From the NCBI GenBank assembly GCA_032622095.1, contig CP136065.1, positions 153,953,577 to 154,017,576 of the forward strand: 64,000 nucleotides of DNA. Direction: 5' to 3'. The notes below the pieces were generated by a model. The model was given only the letters and a program-made list of their open reading frames with translations, did not search any database and was not told the origin of the DNA. Made by a program: the position numbers and the translations under genes. Source of the DNA: Siphonodentalium dalli. Lineage: Eukaryota > Mollusca > Scaphopoda > Gadilida > Siphonodentaliidae. This document shows positions 55,201 to 63,879 of this stretch, in pieces (positions within the stretch are counted from its first letter, which is position 1; every line of letters starts with the position of its first letter).

Positions 55201-58200
55201 GTTTGATGAACTTTATTGATATTGAGTCAATACAACCAATGTCACGAAATTATGTGGAATTGTGGAAAATAAGATATAATTCATTGAACATTCTTAGAAT
55301 ATTAACTCAAGTTGGCATTAAAAGACAGTGATACTCCTGATGTTTTGCTTGTGCATTGCGTACAAATAACATAGCAGAATGAGGTCCCCAGAGGGTGATT
55401 TTGGTGATGCTAGCCCGCTATGCGGGGTAGTATCACTAAATTCACCCTCTGGGGACCTCATTCTGCAAATGACAGACACACTATTTCAAGGCTTGTTGGT
55501 TGGAATAGTCAGTTAATAAATGATAGAAATCATCATTGAATTTAATCTTTACTACCATGCGTACAATTTGTTGTCACTATTTACTGTTCACTGGCAAAGC
55601 AGATGACATCACATATCCGGTGTGTCAATAGAATTTAACTGCCTCATTATATATTGACACAAAAAAAGAACTGTAGGCAATTTATGAACATTTTACAAGT
55701 TTAATTCATGCAAAAGGCCAATATCACTGTTCCTTTTACTTAATATGAACAATGCATGTTCTCTGTTTCCAAGATATGTGGCGACATGTTATTAGTTGCT
55801 ATTTTAAAAATAAAATATTCCCAATGTTGGGCTTATCTTTGACTGCGATAGCGATATCATATTGGTCCTCACTACAGAGGTAGGAGTTACAAAAAGCACA
55901 TGTTATACTTACAACGTTAGAGTTCCGACCTTATCGAAGGCTCTATATGTCAGTGCACCCAGCATACATAAGTCATCCTGCAATAGTAACAGAAAATTTT
56001 AAATTGTATTTTCTCCATCTTATTTTGATGGAAGTACTACCACCAGTTGGAAATTTTCCAACACTAGAGTGATGTTAGGTTGGAATATTCTGATCAGTTG
56101 GAAATTGTGTGCGTTGGAAACTTCCAAATGAGTGGGGGGTGTTCAAATGAAGTATTCTAGAGTTGGGAATTTTTGTTTGCAATGGGGGGGGGGGAGGGTG
56201 GTGGTGATACAGTTGGAAATTCTATGTTGAACACCCACTCAAAACATTGAACAAACACCATCAAGCCACAACCCTGACAGTGACCTAACTTAACCCGTTC
56301 AGTGCCAATTCCGATTTTTGTATCAACCCATATTTCCTTGATCATTTTTCAAATTTATTGATTATAATAATGTGATACATTGATGGAAAGAGCTCTTGGA
56401 AATATGGGTTGATACAAAAATCGGATTTGGCACTGAAAGGGTTAAGGGCCAACTTAGCTTCATGGTAGACAATCTATACACATAGCTATAAACTGTAATT
56501 GTTTAGCAAAATTCAGTTCAGAAAAATGTAATGAAAGACTTACATAATCTTCTGAACGGAGCTGCCCGTCACTCCTAAGAATCACCAACAGCCCATCTAA
56601 AAAGTCTGACCGACACTGGAAAGAATAAAAAAGAAGTCTCAATTAATAAACATTGCATTTAAATATGCAATCAACGTCGTTTTCGATGCATCTGTCGGCG
56701 TATAGAAGTGTCGGATGCCGAATTACATACTGTATAATTTCGCGAAATTATACAAAGTATGTAGTTCGGCATCCGACACTTCTATACGCCGACAGATGCA
56801 TCGAAAACGACGTTGATTGCTTATAATTATGACAATCCGCATATTAGTTGGTGATTAAACAAGTTCTTTTTAAAGAAACTATATTAAAAACACTAAAATA
56901 GTAAAAATACCCAAGTGATATTTGTGTCTGGACTCAGCTGCTCTTTTAACCGAAATGGGAAATTGGGTCGAGAATAAATTGGGCGACCGACCGGAAGTTA
57001 GAGATGAACACACACACACAATTCGATCGCTGTTTCCGACATTCCAACTACACAAAAGCAAGAGACCACACCCGTAAACTATTAAACTGTACTTGCTGGT
57101 GTAAATTTCACTTATTTAAAACGATTCTAGAACATATGTATTGTCATAAACGCAGTCCGATTCGATAGCGATTCCGAAGCGGTGTTCCCAAACATCGCCA
57201 CCGAATTTGTGGTCTCCGGCGACTCGAAAAGTAAACAGTCGCTACAAAGGTGCATTCTATGCTCTCATGACCACTGCCATGTCATATTATTATTGGCACG
57301 AAGCTGGATAAATGCTAATACTAATGGTGGAATAGTTATGTAATACATTCTTTTATCCCCAAATAAATTAATGTACTATTTTGCTGTTTAATCGGCGATA
57401 ATTTTTCGCTGATATTTGGCGTCTTGTGTTACCACTAGAAACGGAAGTGATTTCTTGCGATTTGATTGGTGGACAAAATAAAATTCCGGATAAATTCGCC
57501 CCATGGATATTCGACTTGGTTTGCGAACTTTTTAAGGTATCACTACCCCCAGTGATGCGGGAAACGACACTTCCCTCCACTGATAGATATTGTCGCTACC
57601 AAGCGTATCTAAGGGCCTTGACCAATCAAATGCACGCATTTTAGTCAAAGGGAAAGTAGTTATAATTATAGTCTAATGATACCTGTCCGGAAACGTTTTT
57701 ATCAATTAATTATTATTGATTTTATTTCGATACGTTTCCGGTATAATACATTATACAACCACTCGGTTCAGTGTTACAGGCTATTTTTAGAACAGAAACT
57801 TCAGGTGCATTCAGAGCATAGTAAGAGGGAGAACTCTATCATGTTAGCACTCTCCATTAAGACAAAATGCAATTTGATTAAGATATTTTGCAGGAATAAA
57901 CAACATTATTATGCCTTCATGTAGATTTGAATTTTTTTTTTATAAATTATGTTGTTGTTGTAATTGTGGCCCGGAAGAAATAGACTATCATTTTATAGGC
58001 CCACTTAATTTTTGAATCCCCAGATCAAACATATAAAATATATGCCATATTATATACCATTTGAAAGATAGTTATTCCCCTTTCATTGAAAACACATCTT
58101 TAGTTTGAATTCTGTTGCATTCTTGGAGCCAAAACTGGGGGAATCCTTCTCTCATTTCAGATGTTTTAAATTTCTCTATGGGCATCTTCTGAGACGCGGA

Positions 58201-61200
58201 TGTTTCAAATGGTGATGAATTATAGTATTTTAATCATATTTTATGGCATTGATTGTTATTAAAACCATATATCAAGTCACTATTAAAAAATAATCGGTGA
58301 CTCGAAAATTAAGTGAGCCTTTAAACACAACTGTGATCCCTGTTTATTTACCAACAGCAAATTACTAAAATACATGTGATATTGAAAACACACCTGACCA
58401 AACATGAAGTCGATATATATATCATTATCAGTCTGTCTGATGTCGAAGTACCAAACAGTTCTCTGGAACAGTAGATCGAAGTCCTGATTTCGTCGGATAT
58501 ATTCTGCCGTCACATCCAGTAAGTAGTCATCTCGACTCAGTGAACTGAAGCTCTCCTCTCCTGTAAAGCATAAATTTCATTGCTATTGATAAAATCAATT
58601 GCCTAAAACTGCTAACAAGGCTAATCCTGATTGGTCAGTAACCTGTGTTCCACGAAAATGTTGATGTCATTTTGTGGTACATACAATTCTAGATTGTAAT
58701 ACAGACAATCATGGCACAATTTACCCTTCCATGATGGGAGCTGCCGGGCGCAGCATTAAATATAATGTGCCAGTGCATTCTCTTATATATGCGAGTATCC
58801 CAAAGGGAGCCTCGCATATATACCGGTAAGCGAATGCGCTGGCTTACAAGGTCAAGGTAAATATTGTTAGGCCAATGTATTCTTTTATATATGCGAGGCT
58901 CCCTATGGGAGACTCGCATATATATGAGAATGCATTGGTACAGGGTTTTTGCAAAATTTCAGGAAGCTCCAGTCATGGAAGGGTTACCATGCTGTCAGCG
59001 CCTTAATCTTTCAGAACCCTCATAATTCAAACCACAGGTTAAAACATGCTTTGATCTGTTCAAAGAAAATGACATGGAATGGCTACCTACTAATATTAAT
59101 TTTCAATGGACATTTTTTAACTGAAAAACTTAGAAAAGATAAATAAAAAGGAGTCATAGTTTAATAGTGACGTCATTTTTGATGTTACCGTTAGAATTGA
59201 TGAGATTTTTAGTTGAAAACTATACCACACAGAGATAACTGAACTAGTATATAAAGAGGGTTTCTGAAGTCAAAATATGCACACAAGTCACTATTATTTA
59301 AACTAAATAGTCGAATTACTAAAAAACAAAGGCAATAACAAGCATGGGCCAATACCCCCATTTTATGCTCAATATTGGCTATATTAGAGATAAAATGATG
59401 TAATAGTTGGGCATTTCTCTCAGTTTAACCCCAGGTCATAACTCTGGCAAAGGGCCATAACTCTGGAAAAAAAGTGTGGACAAAACCTGCACTATGAAGG
59501 ATGGACAGACGGAACTCTCCACTGTATACCCCAAAATCCTCAATTCACAAATTTCCAAGTCAAACAAGGGACGTACCTCCACTCTCGAAGAGAATGGGGT
59601 ATACTGGATTGACCTTGTCCATCCATCCGTTCGTCTGGACTTTATCCCTCCGTTTGCCATCCACACATACGTTATGTATATTGAGTGGTATTGGAAGGAC
59701 GGACAGAGGTATCCACTATATACCCCTGAATCCTCCTTCAGAGGGTCAGGGGCATAATAAATAGCGCATTAGGGTCTAGTCAAATTTGACTGTAGAAACT
59801 CCACCCCGCTTCATACAATTAGTTCAACTAATGGCCTTAAGTTGTTTCTTACTATTAAACTGAAAAGAAGAATACATTCAGGGTTAAGGCTTCAATATAT
59901 ACTATTAGGTACTCTGTGTGGGTTCACGTAGTACAGGTTTTTACCTACCCAAAGTCAGCTGTATCACATGAGGCCGAAGGCTGAGAGTAGTCAAAAACCC
60001 GCACTATATGAACAGACCTGGGGTGGTGATTTTTATCTGTTGATCTTAACATTAGATTCAAATCAACATGTCCCTTCTTTTCTCCCATAGATATGAATAG
60101 GGAAATTTGAACCTAATATTTCGAGGCAGCCATATGATACGGAAAAAAATCTGTTTTGTTCCAGGATCTCAAAAAACAACAGAGGATATTTGTAATGTAC
60201 TTTCGCGTTATGACATAAGTGACAATATGATATTCTGGAATCGAAGCAACTACACGATACAGAAAAATTTCTGTGTGGTTCTCAGAAATATCATGGGGTT
60301 TGATGCTGACTGCACAATACGGATTTATCTTGTGTAGCTATCGACCAATCAAATTGAGGATAGCACACTAGCCAATATATACAATCGCTTACTTGTGTGT
60401 ACAAAGAGGGTGTATTCTTCCATCTCAACAGGATCAAAGATGTTGATTTTATTGCAGACTTCCTCCAGACAGTCCCTCACAACCTGTTAACAAAATCAAC
60501 ATTATAATATTATATACAGTAAAGCCCTAAATAATCGACTCCTTAACCACAGCAAAATTATGGGTAACTTTTCAGGATTTAGTCGGAAATATGAAAATCC
60601 TGAAAAGTTACCCATAATTCCGCTGTGATTAAGGAGTCGATTATTTAGGGCATTACTGTATATGCAACCGATGAACATAATATGAGCGTTGTTGTTTCAG
60701 GGAGAAGCATGTCCCTTTCAGGGTTCCTTCCTGTATGTCAATTTTTTCCCAGCTTAACTAGAATACACAAGTAGAAGCCAGTTTTATAAAGCAGAACTTG
60801 ATAGTCAGATATCAGGGATTTTTACTATTTATAGGGTCATTTTCACAACATTACTTTTGCCTGTTATCATCTATACTGGCAACGACCAATCTTGTTCAAA
60901 CTATACATAATAATGACAATGTGTGTTGCCAAATTGGATATCAAATTGATGAAAACAGTTATGTTGAGCTAGATTATTGGCTATATGTATCACCCCCAGT
61001 AAAGTGCTTTACTTCACTTTTGGATATTAACGAAGAAAGAGACAATAATAATGAAACAGCTGAACATATATTAAATTCAAAAAAATAAAATATGATAATA
61101 AAATATGAACTCACTGTACATGACTTGATATGTAGCATACCACCTTCGTTTGTTCCACCATATACATAAGGTATTCTCTTTGATATTCTTCCTTCCTGAA

Positions 61201-63064
61201 ACATAATATTTATCATCTTATTATTCCTAACCTAAAATATAGATATTGAAACATATACATGTACTTCAACTAATAGCACTTCTTCAAGTTCTTCCCTAAA
61301 ATTAAATGCCCAATTACATAGTCAATAGAGCTATACAAATAATTGGTAGCTAATATTTTGCGGGAAAGAAAATAAATGTTTCAATAACACTGCTGTTTAT
61401 CTTGAAAATGGATATATATAGTGTTAAAAAGTTATTTTTGTCCAGAATAAGATTTGACATGATCGAACTGTGAGTGTGTAGGATGCTGTTCACACAAATC
61501 TCCAGGAAAAGGCAGAAAAACACAATCTCATATATATTTTGAAGACCTCTGTCTGTCTGTTTGTCTGTCTGTCTGTCATTAATACAAATCTACGATTCTC
61601 GACTGATCGGGACGAAACTTGGTACGTGTGTGTAGTTTGACCAGGCGGTGGTCGTTGTCGTATTGGCGAGCCCGTGCAACGCCCGTGCAGCGCATGCGCA
61701 GACGAGATCTCGGAAACGGGTGGAGCTATCGACTTGAAATTTGGTATGTGAATGTATCTTGCCCCGGATACAAATTTTATCGGGTCGCCGAGCCCGTGCG
61801 ACGCCAGCTTCGCGCATGCGCAGACGAGATCTCGGAAACGGGTGGAGCTATCGACTTGAAATTTGATATGTGAATGTATCTTGCCCCGGATACGAATTTT
61901 ATCGGGTCGCCGAGCCCGTGCGACACCAGCTTCGCGCATGCGCAGACGAGATCTCGGAAACAGGTGGAGCTATCGACTTGAAATTTGGTATGTGAATGTA
62001 TCTTGCCCCGGATACAAATTTTATCGGGTCGCCGAGCCCGTGCGACGCCAGCTTCGCGCATGCGCAGACGAGATCTCGGAAACGGGTGGAGCTATCGACT
62101 TTAAATTTGCTATGTGAATGTATCTTGCCCCGGATACGAATTTTATCGGGTCGCCGAGCCCGTGCGACGCCAGCTTCGCGCATGCGCAGACCAGATCTCG
62201 GAAACGGGTGGAGCTATCGATTTGAAATTTGGTTTTTGAATAGCCCGGACAACGTCGGGCTCATCGGCTAGTCTATTATATATTTTGGAACTTCTGTCTG
62301 TGTGTATGTGTGTTATATACTCGAAAACTGCTTGACCAATCTGACTTAAATTTGGTATGCGGGCCTACTTTGATCCTGAGAACAATAGGGGTTGGTAAAA
62401 TTTCATGTGTGACCGTGTCCTTGACCTCGCTCAAATAGGCATGTTTATTGAACAATTGTTTTTTTCTTTCTCCTAATACTTTTCAACGTTGTTCGCTAAG
62501 AATTGTTTAACTTTGAACACGGCCAGCTTTCCGTCGCCTGTTCATGCGTGGGATCCCCCCCACAAACTGTTTTATATGGCCTGGATGGTAGGACAAAAAA
62601 ATTGTCTGTAATGAGGCATTGAATTAGGCAATCATTTCAAATAACTCAAAATTCCCCAACAGTGCAACATCCACAAACAAGTCCAGACACTGTATATTCT
62701 GCGCAGACAGAGGCGATCACAAATAAATCCCTAAATAGCCTGGACAAAGTCGGGCACATCAGCTAGTATCAATATAAATATAAACAGTGATATATTTAGA
62801 TAACTCGATGAAAATCAGATCTATAAAAAGCAGAATGAAAATGTTGAAAACCAAGGTGGCTGTCAGTCACAAAGACAAAAAAAGGTCACAGATATCGACA
62901 GCAGACATAACAATAAACAATTTGTACATATAGGGAGGGTATTGTGATAGAACCACAACATAAACTCACAGCTATTGCGGAAATCTCTTGCGCCAGTGGT
63001 ACGTTCTTCCGTCCACCATACTTGAATGTCTTTCTGAGATTCTGTAGACAGACAGCTGCTGGAC
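46137..63064 (-). CDS. Unconventional myosin C-terminal MyTH4-FERM tail, class XV-like (11 exons, 5' part outside window)
   Basis: Minus-strand exons at 62970-63064, 61115-61195, 60393-60483, 58394-58560, 56544-56615, 55913-55977, 54400-54542, 53067-53116, 52295-52372, 49145-49279 and 46137-46226 join in frame into about 355 codons ending in TGA. The start is the end of a MyTH4 domain (NLRKTFKYGGRKNVPLAQEI), then a FERM domain: F1 (HIKSCTVVRDCLEEV, DDYLLDVTAEY), F2 (DFDLLFQRTVWYFD, EIVPRFVLESVP, LFGATFF) and a PH-like F3 (GPCYLAINRDGIRFL, YLDMKLGDLMVQKITRVQTD). MyTH4-FERM myosins carry cargo in actin protrusions. Class XV is the best guess; VII, X or a lophotrochozoan-specific class cannot be excluded without the motor. 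Confidence 0.88.
46481..47652. mobile_element. Insertion inside family T4: GCATACCCCC element carrying a short A1 array
   Basis: It starts CAAGAGGTGTGCACTCGAGT with AGCATACCCCCACCATGG and ends AAGTGGGGGTATAA. The first half repeats AAATTATTGAAATCGGTTCA and ends in an (ACGG)n tract (46985-47070). The second half, 47102-47637, is a two-unit copy of the A1 array with both brackets. It resembles the element at 53737. Confidence 0.7.
47102..47637 (-). repeat. Family A1 element, copy 3 (two units)
   Basis: AGCTCAACTTTACTTTGTAA and TTTGAGCTATTGTCATGG open it, and AAAGTTGAGCTACAGTGTCA with TTGACACTTTCA closes it. Only two CATGGCCGCCA units lie between, against eight to ten in the other copies. Confidence 0.88.
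48536..48693. mobile_element. TA-flanked foldback MITE, family F1 (158 bp)
   Basis: CAGTAATGCCCTAAATAATC to ATTATTTAGGGCATTAGTG, with TA flanks. The left arm jumps from GGGTAATT to GCAAGCTTTCCG, so the deletion is on one side of the hairpin. Confidence 0.9.
49040..49136. mobile_element. Degraded right end of family T2
   Basis: AATAATAGACCATTCCAATG, TTATAACTGAGTGGGAGAAT and TATAGAAAGGG match family T2 right ends; the expected TTAA reads TTCAA. Confidence 0.6.
49145..49279 (-). CDS. Myosin tail exon, FERM F3 lobe
   Basis: 45 codons, phase 0 at both ends: EPIIHHPFGHVLSTRRYRSD, SGINYLDMKLGDLMVQKIT, RVQTDQ. The pattern PF..I.STR....G..YLDM..G.L..Q...VQTDQ is the F3 lobe of MyTH4-FERM myosins. 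Confidence 0.95.
49329..49746. mobile_element. GGTCCCC hairpin family G1
   Basis: The ends AGACTTGAGAATAAGGTGAC and CACCTTATTCTCAGGCCTG are inverted. Inner parts include CTCATTCTGCTTAGGCCTCA, a long inner inverted repeat (TATATCCCCAAATTGGCAGA) and ATTCACCCTTGGGTACCTCA. It is the longest copy of the family in this window. Confidence 0.78.
49926..51771. mobile_element. hAT-type element with exact 8-bp duplication (1,846 bp)
   Basis: ATTACAAG occurs at 49918-49925 and 51772-51779. The ends TAGGCTTGCCGCGATTTTGG and CCAAAATCGCGGCAAGCCTA are perfect inverted repeats, followed inward by ATTAATCGATTTT motifs on both sides. The interior, less AT-rich than the flanks, shows no transposase. A 117-residue minus-strand ORF (50571-50924) has no recognisable domain. 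It lies in a myosin intron. Confidence 0.9.
52295..52372 (-). CDS. Myosin tail exon, start of FERM F3
   Basis: 26 codons, phase 0: SIPGLTGPCYLAINRDGIRF LKPSTH in single file. The motif PxxxAINxxGIxFL is the standard entry to F3. Donor GTAAGC. Confidence 0.94.
52373..53066. other. Myosin intron, nothing recognised
   Basis: No structured repeat is visible. CAGTTGGAAATTTTCC-like wording at 52900-52990 has weak echoes at 56040-56230, which may be a diverged dispersed repeat. Confidence 0.4.
53067..53116 (-). CDS. Myosin tail exon, end of FERM F2
   Basis: A 50-base exon: K-ILSEWMLFGATFFKID. The WxLFGATFF motif is a hallmark of the F2 lobe. It completes the codon split from the 54400 exon. Confidence 0.94.
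53399..53659. mobile_element. TTAA-flanked foldback MITE, family T1 (261 bp)
   Basis: TTAA (53395-53398), CCCTTTTAACCATGATTGG, two TATATATG hairpins around CTTACAAGGTCAAGGTAAAT, CCAGTCATGGAAGGG, TTAA (53660-53663). This is the most complete copy of the family. Confidence 0.9.
53737..54328. mobile_element. GCATACGCCCAC repeat element with GACGG tract
   Basis: AACAAGAGTTTGCAGCGGCA with GGCATACGCCCACAGTGGCA at the left and CCAGTATCCGCTTCTAGAGA with GGGGGTATAA at the right mirror the layout of the insertion at 46481. The interior has two or three near copies of AACACTCAATTG-TTGCC(A/C)TCATAGTA-TGAACATCCA. The family is dispersed; its class is unknown. Confidence 0.6.
54400..54542 (-). CDS. Myosin tail exon, FERM F2 lobe
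   Basis: 143 bases: QDLKEIVPRFVLESVPSIRP, QQWLNRIQDYLHNLSNRSPI, DCKSKFL. The exon is taken to the GTTAGT donor at 54398-54399, because the nearer GTAAAT would drop conserved residues and break the phase. Confidence 0.92.
54751..54845. repeat. Three degenerate copies of a roughly 33-bp repeat
   Basis: GCAAAAAGACACCCAGGATC occurs twice and GCAAAAAGTTACCCAGCAT once at regular spacing. A small intronic tandem repeat. Confidence 0.7.
55012..55160. repeat. AATTACATT-rich low-complexity tract next to a hAT-like end
   Basis: CAGGGTTGGGTCAATTACAT looks like a hAT terminus. It is followed by about 120 bases of AATTAC/ATTACA iterations. No matching right end was found, so it may be a single decayed end. 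Confidence 0.5.
55366..55496. mobile_element. GGTCCCC hairpin family G1 (single hairpin)
   Basis: GCAGAATGAGGTCCCCAGAG with its mirror CTCTGGGGACCTCATTCTGC, turning at CTAGCCCGCTATGCGGGG. The outer right end is ATGACAGACACACTATTTCA; the left outer end is short. Confidence 0.85.
55913..55977 (-). CDS. Myosin tail exon, FERM F2 lobe
   Basis: 65 bases: DDLCMLGALTYRAFDKVGTL plus T and a split Leu codon. It fits the helix DxxxLAALxxxA of F2. Donor GTAAGT, phase 2. Confidence 0.92.
56294..56441. mobile_element. TTAA-flanked foldback MITE, family T3 (148 bp, one-sided deletion)
   Basis: TTAA (56290-56293), CCCGTTCAGTGCCAATTCC through ATTGATGGAAAGAGCTC, then straight to GGAAATATGGGTTGATAC and CACTGAAAGGG, TTAA (56442-56445). 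The right inner arm seen at 25283 is deleted. Confidence 0.88.
56544..56615 (-). CDS. Myosin tail exon, FERM F1-F2 junction
   Basis: 24 codons, phase 0: CRSDFLDGLLVILRSDGQLR SEDY in one run. Acceptor TTTCCAG and donor GTAAGT are both good. Confidence 0.93.
56667..56820. repeat. Near-perfect 154-bp palindrome
   Basis: GCAATCAACGTCGTTTTCGA at the left end is mirrored exactly by TCGAAAACGACGTTGATTGC at the right. The arms pair through CGGCGTATAGAAGTGTCGGA to a TTTCGCGAAA centre, with only a base change and a 2-base gap. It lies between two myosin exons and is unrelated to the other foldback families here. Confidence 0.92.
56821..57997. other. Myosin intron, no repeat family recognised
   Basis: It includes a short CA run (57008-57019) and a mildly CG-containing stretch at 57160-57620. 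ORFs on both strands lack recognisable motifs. Confidence 0.4.
57998..58320. mobile_element. Family T4 foldback element (inverted relative to 38985)
   Basis: GGCCCACTTAATTTTTGAA at the left and CTCGAAAATTAAGTGAGCC at the right; internal TTTCAAATGGTGATGAATTA and TAAAACCATATATCAAGTCA are the reverse complement of the 38985 copy. TTTAA follows the right end. Confidence 0.8.
58394..58560 (-). CDS. Myosin tail exon, FERM F1-F2
   Basis: 167 bases: EESFSSLSRDDYLLDVTAEY, IRRNQDFDLLFQRTVWYFDI, RQTDNDIYIDFMFGQ. DDYLLD and the FxLLFxRxVW motif are typical of FERM tails in myosins VII, X and XV. Donor GTGTGT. Confidence 0.95.
58726..58983. mobile_element. Family T1 foldback MITE (258 bp, decayed TTAA)
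   Basis: CCCTTCCATGATGGGAGCTG to CTCCAGTCATGGAAGGG with two TATATATG hairpins. The flanks read TTTA and TTAC instead of TTAA. Confidence 0.85.
60393..60483 (-). CDS. Myosin tail exon, FERM F1
   Basis: 91 bases: VVRDCLEEVCNKINIFDPVE, MEEYTLFVHT. It matches the pattern VxDxxEExCxxxxxxxPxxMxEYxLF of the F1 ubiquitin-like lobe. Donor GTAAGC, phase 1. Confidence 0.95.
60517..60658. mobile_element. TA-flanked foldback MITE, family F1 (142 bp)
   Basis: CAGTAAAGCCCTAAATAATC to GATTATTTAGGGCATTACTG with TA flanks. The hairpin turns at GTCGGAAATATGAAAATCC, so the central part is lost. Confidence 0.92.
61115..61195 (-). CDS. Myosin tail exon, MyTH4-FERM junction
   Basis: 27 codons, phase 0: EGRISKRIPYVYGGTNEGGM, LHIKSCT. 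It corresponds to the linker G-R-xxKRxxxxxxGGxxxxxKIxxCT between MyTH4 and FERM. Confidence 0.93.
61526..62271 (+). mobile_element. Helitron-like element 1 with internal 122-bp minisatellite
   Basis: The 5' end TCTCATATATATTTTGAAG is preceded by A. The 3' end has a GCCCGGACAACGTCGGGC hairpin, 10 bases of spacer and CTAG, followed by T. That is the Helitron layout (TC...hairpin-CTRR, A/T insertion site). Inside, a 122-bp unit (GAGATCTCGGAAACGGGTGG, AGCTATCGACTTGAAATTTG, GGGTCGCCGAGCCCGTGCGA, CGCATGCGCAGAC) is repeated about five times from 61700 to 62220. No Rep/helicase gene. The overlapping ORFs on both strands are minisatellite artefacts. Confidence 0.75.
62272..62766 (+). mobile_element. 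Helitron-like element 2, joined head to tail to element 1
   Basis: It starts TCTATTATATATTTTGGAAC immediately after the CTAG of element 1. It ends with the hairpin GCCTGGACAAAGTCGGGC, a 10-base spacer and CTAG, followed by T. Ends match element 1 closely; the middle differs and has no minisatellite. Confidence 0.72.
62970..63064 (-). CDS. Myosin tail exon, end of MyTH4 domain (most upstream exon seen)
   Basis: 95 bases: PAAVCLQNLRKTFKYGGRKN, VPLAQEISAIA. The CLxNLRKTxKYGGRKxxP motif is the C-terminal part of MyTH4. The acceptor TATTTCAG requires a further upstream exon ending in phase 1, which is not found in 63065-64000. Confidence 0.94.
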
Positions 63065-63879
63065 CTGAAATATGTGGTACGGGTCACTACAAGTTTGTCA
63101 TCGAACATCATTGGTAGGTCCGTAATAGGAAGAACTCAGCTCATTGTTGATAAGTAATTTTACCTGCTCATGCTTTGTGAGAGATTGTTAGATGAAGGGT
63201 GTCTATGTGATTATTGGGCTAAACACTATGAACAGTTCCCAAGCTTATAGCACTCATTGCAAATGTAGCAATATTTATGGCATTTTTCACCATAGTTCAT
63301 TAGTCTAGCTTGGATCCCGACTATTGGAGAGTGCGATCCAACCTACTAATGGTATGGTTAAGCACCATAACTGATGCTTTCCCAGTAATGATAACATTAT
63401 GCCCTCAAACAGAGACAGATATGTATGTCAACCAAGACACAATGCCCTAGTGTCTCAAATCAAGGATACTGACCCCGATGGGATTTGCTTGTTGGTAAAT
63501 GTGACATAATAGTTGAGGTAAACCTGATATTTCATTATAAATGGTTACATCATTATGTATATGTAAGATATGTAATTTTGGACATTTACATGCTGGGGCT
63601 ATGTCTCGCTGAAGAAGTGTCAAACCAGTATTGTATATTTCCCTCACACAGTTATCTCTGGCAATATCTCGGGTACATGGAGATTTGACAGCCTGGTCGA
63701 CCCAAAAGGTTCACAAAGAGACATCCAGGTATCAAATCTGCATGTACCCTAGATGTTGCCAGAGATACTGATTTTGTTCCAAAAACAACAGGCCTACAAT
63801 ATTAAGTCTGGATCGAGTGGTTTTCATCAGTAAGCATAGCCAATCATAGACCAAAACAGGGTAACATCATGCACTAGTA
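63065..63879. other. Myosin intron, nothing recognised
   Basis: No MyTH4-coding segment or structured element is visible apart from AT-rich sequence. Confidence 0.5.

Noticed and set aside
57340-57660. Overlapping 70-72 codon ORFs on both strands in a less AT-rich stretch
   Set aside because: No domain, no splice context matching the myosin and no repeat partner; treated as chance.
61700-62225. Regular direct repeats as a possible CRISPR array
   Set aside because: The 122-bp units are contiguous with no unique spacers, and this is animal nuclear DNA.
61490-62271. Overlapping ORFs (75-149 codons) on both strands repeating MREAGVARARRPDKI
   Set aside because: They are created by the 122-bp minisatellite inside the Helitron-like element.
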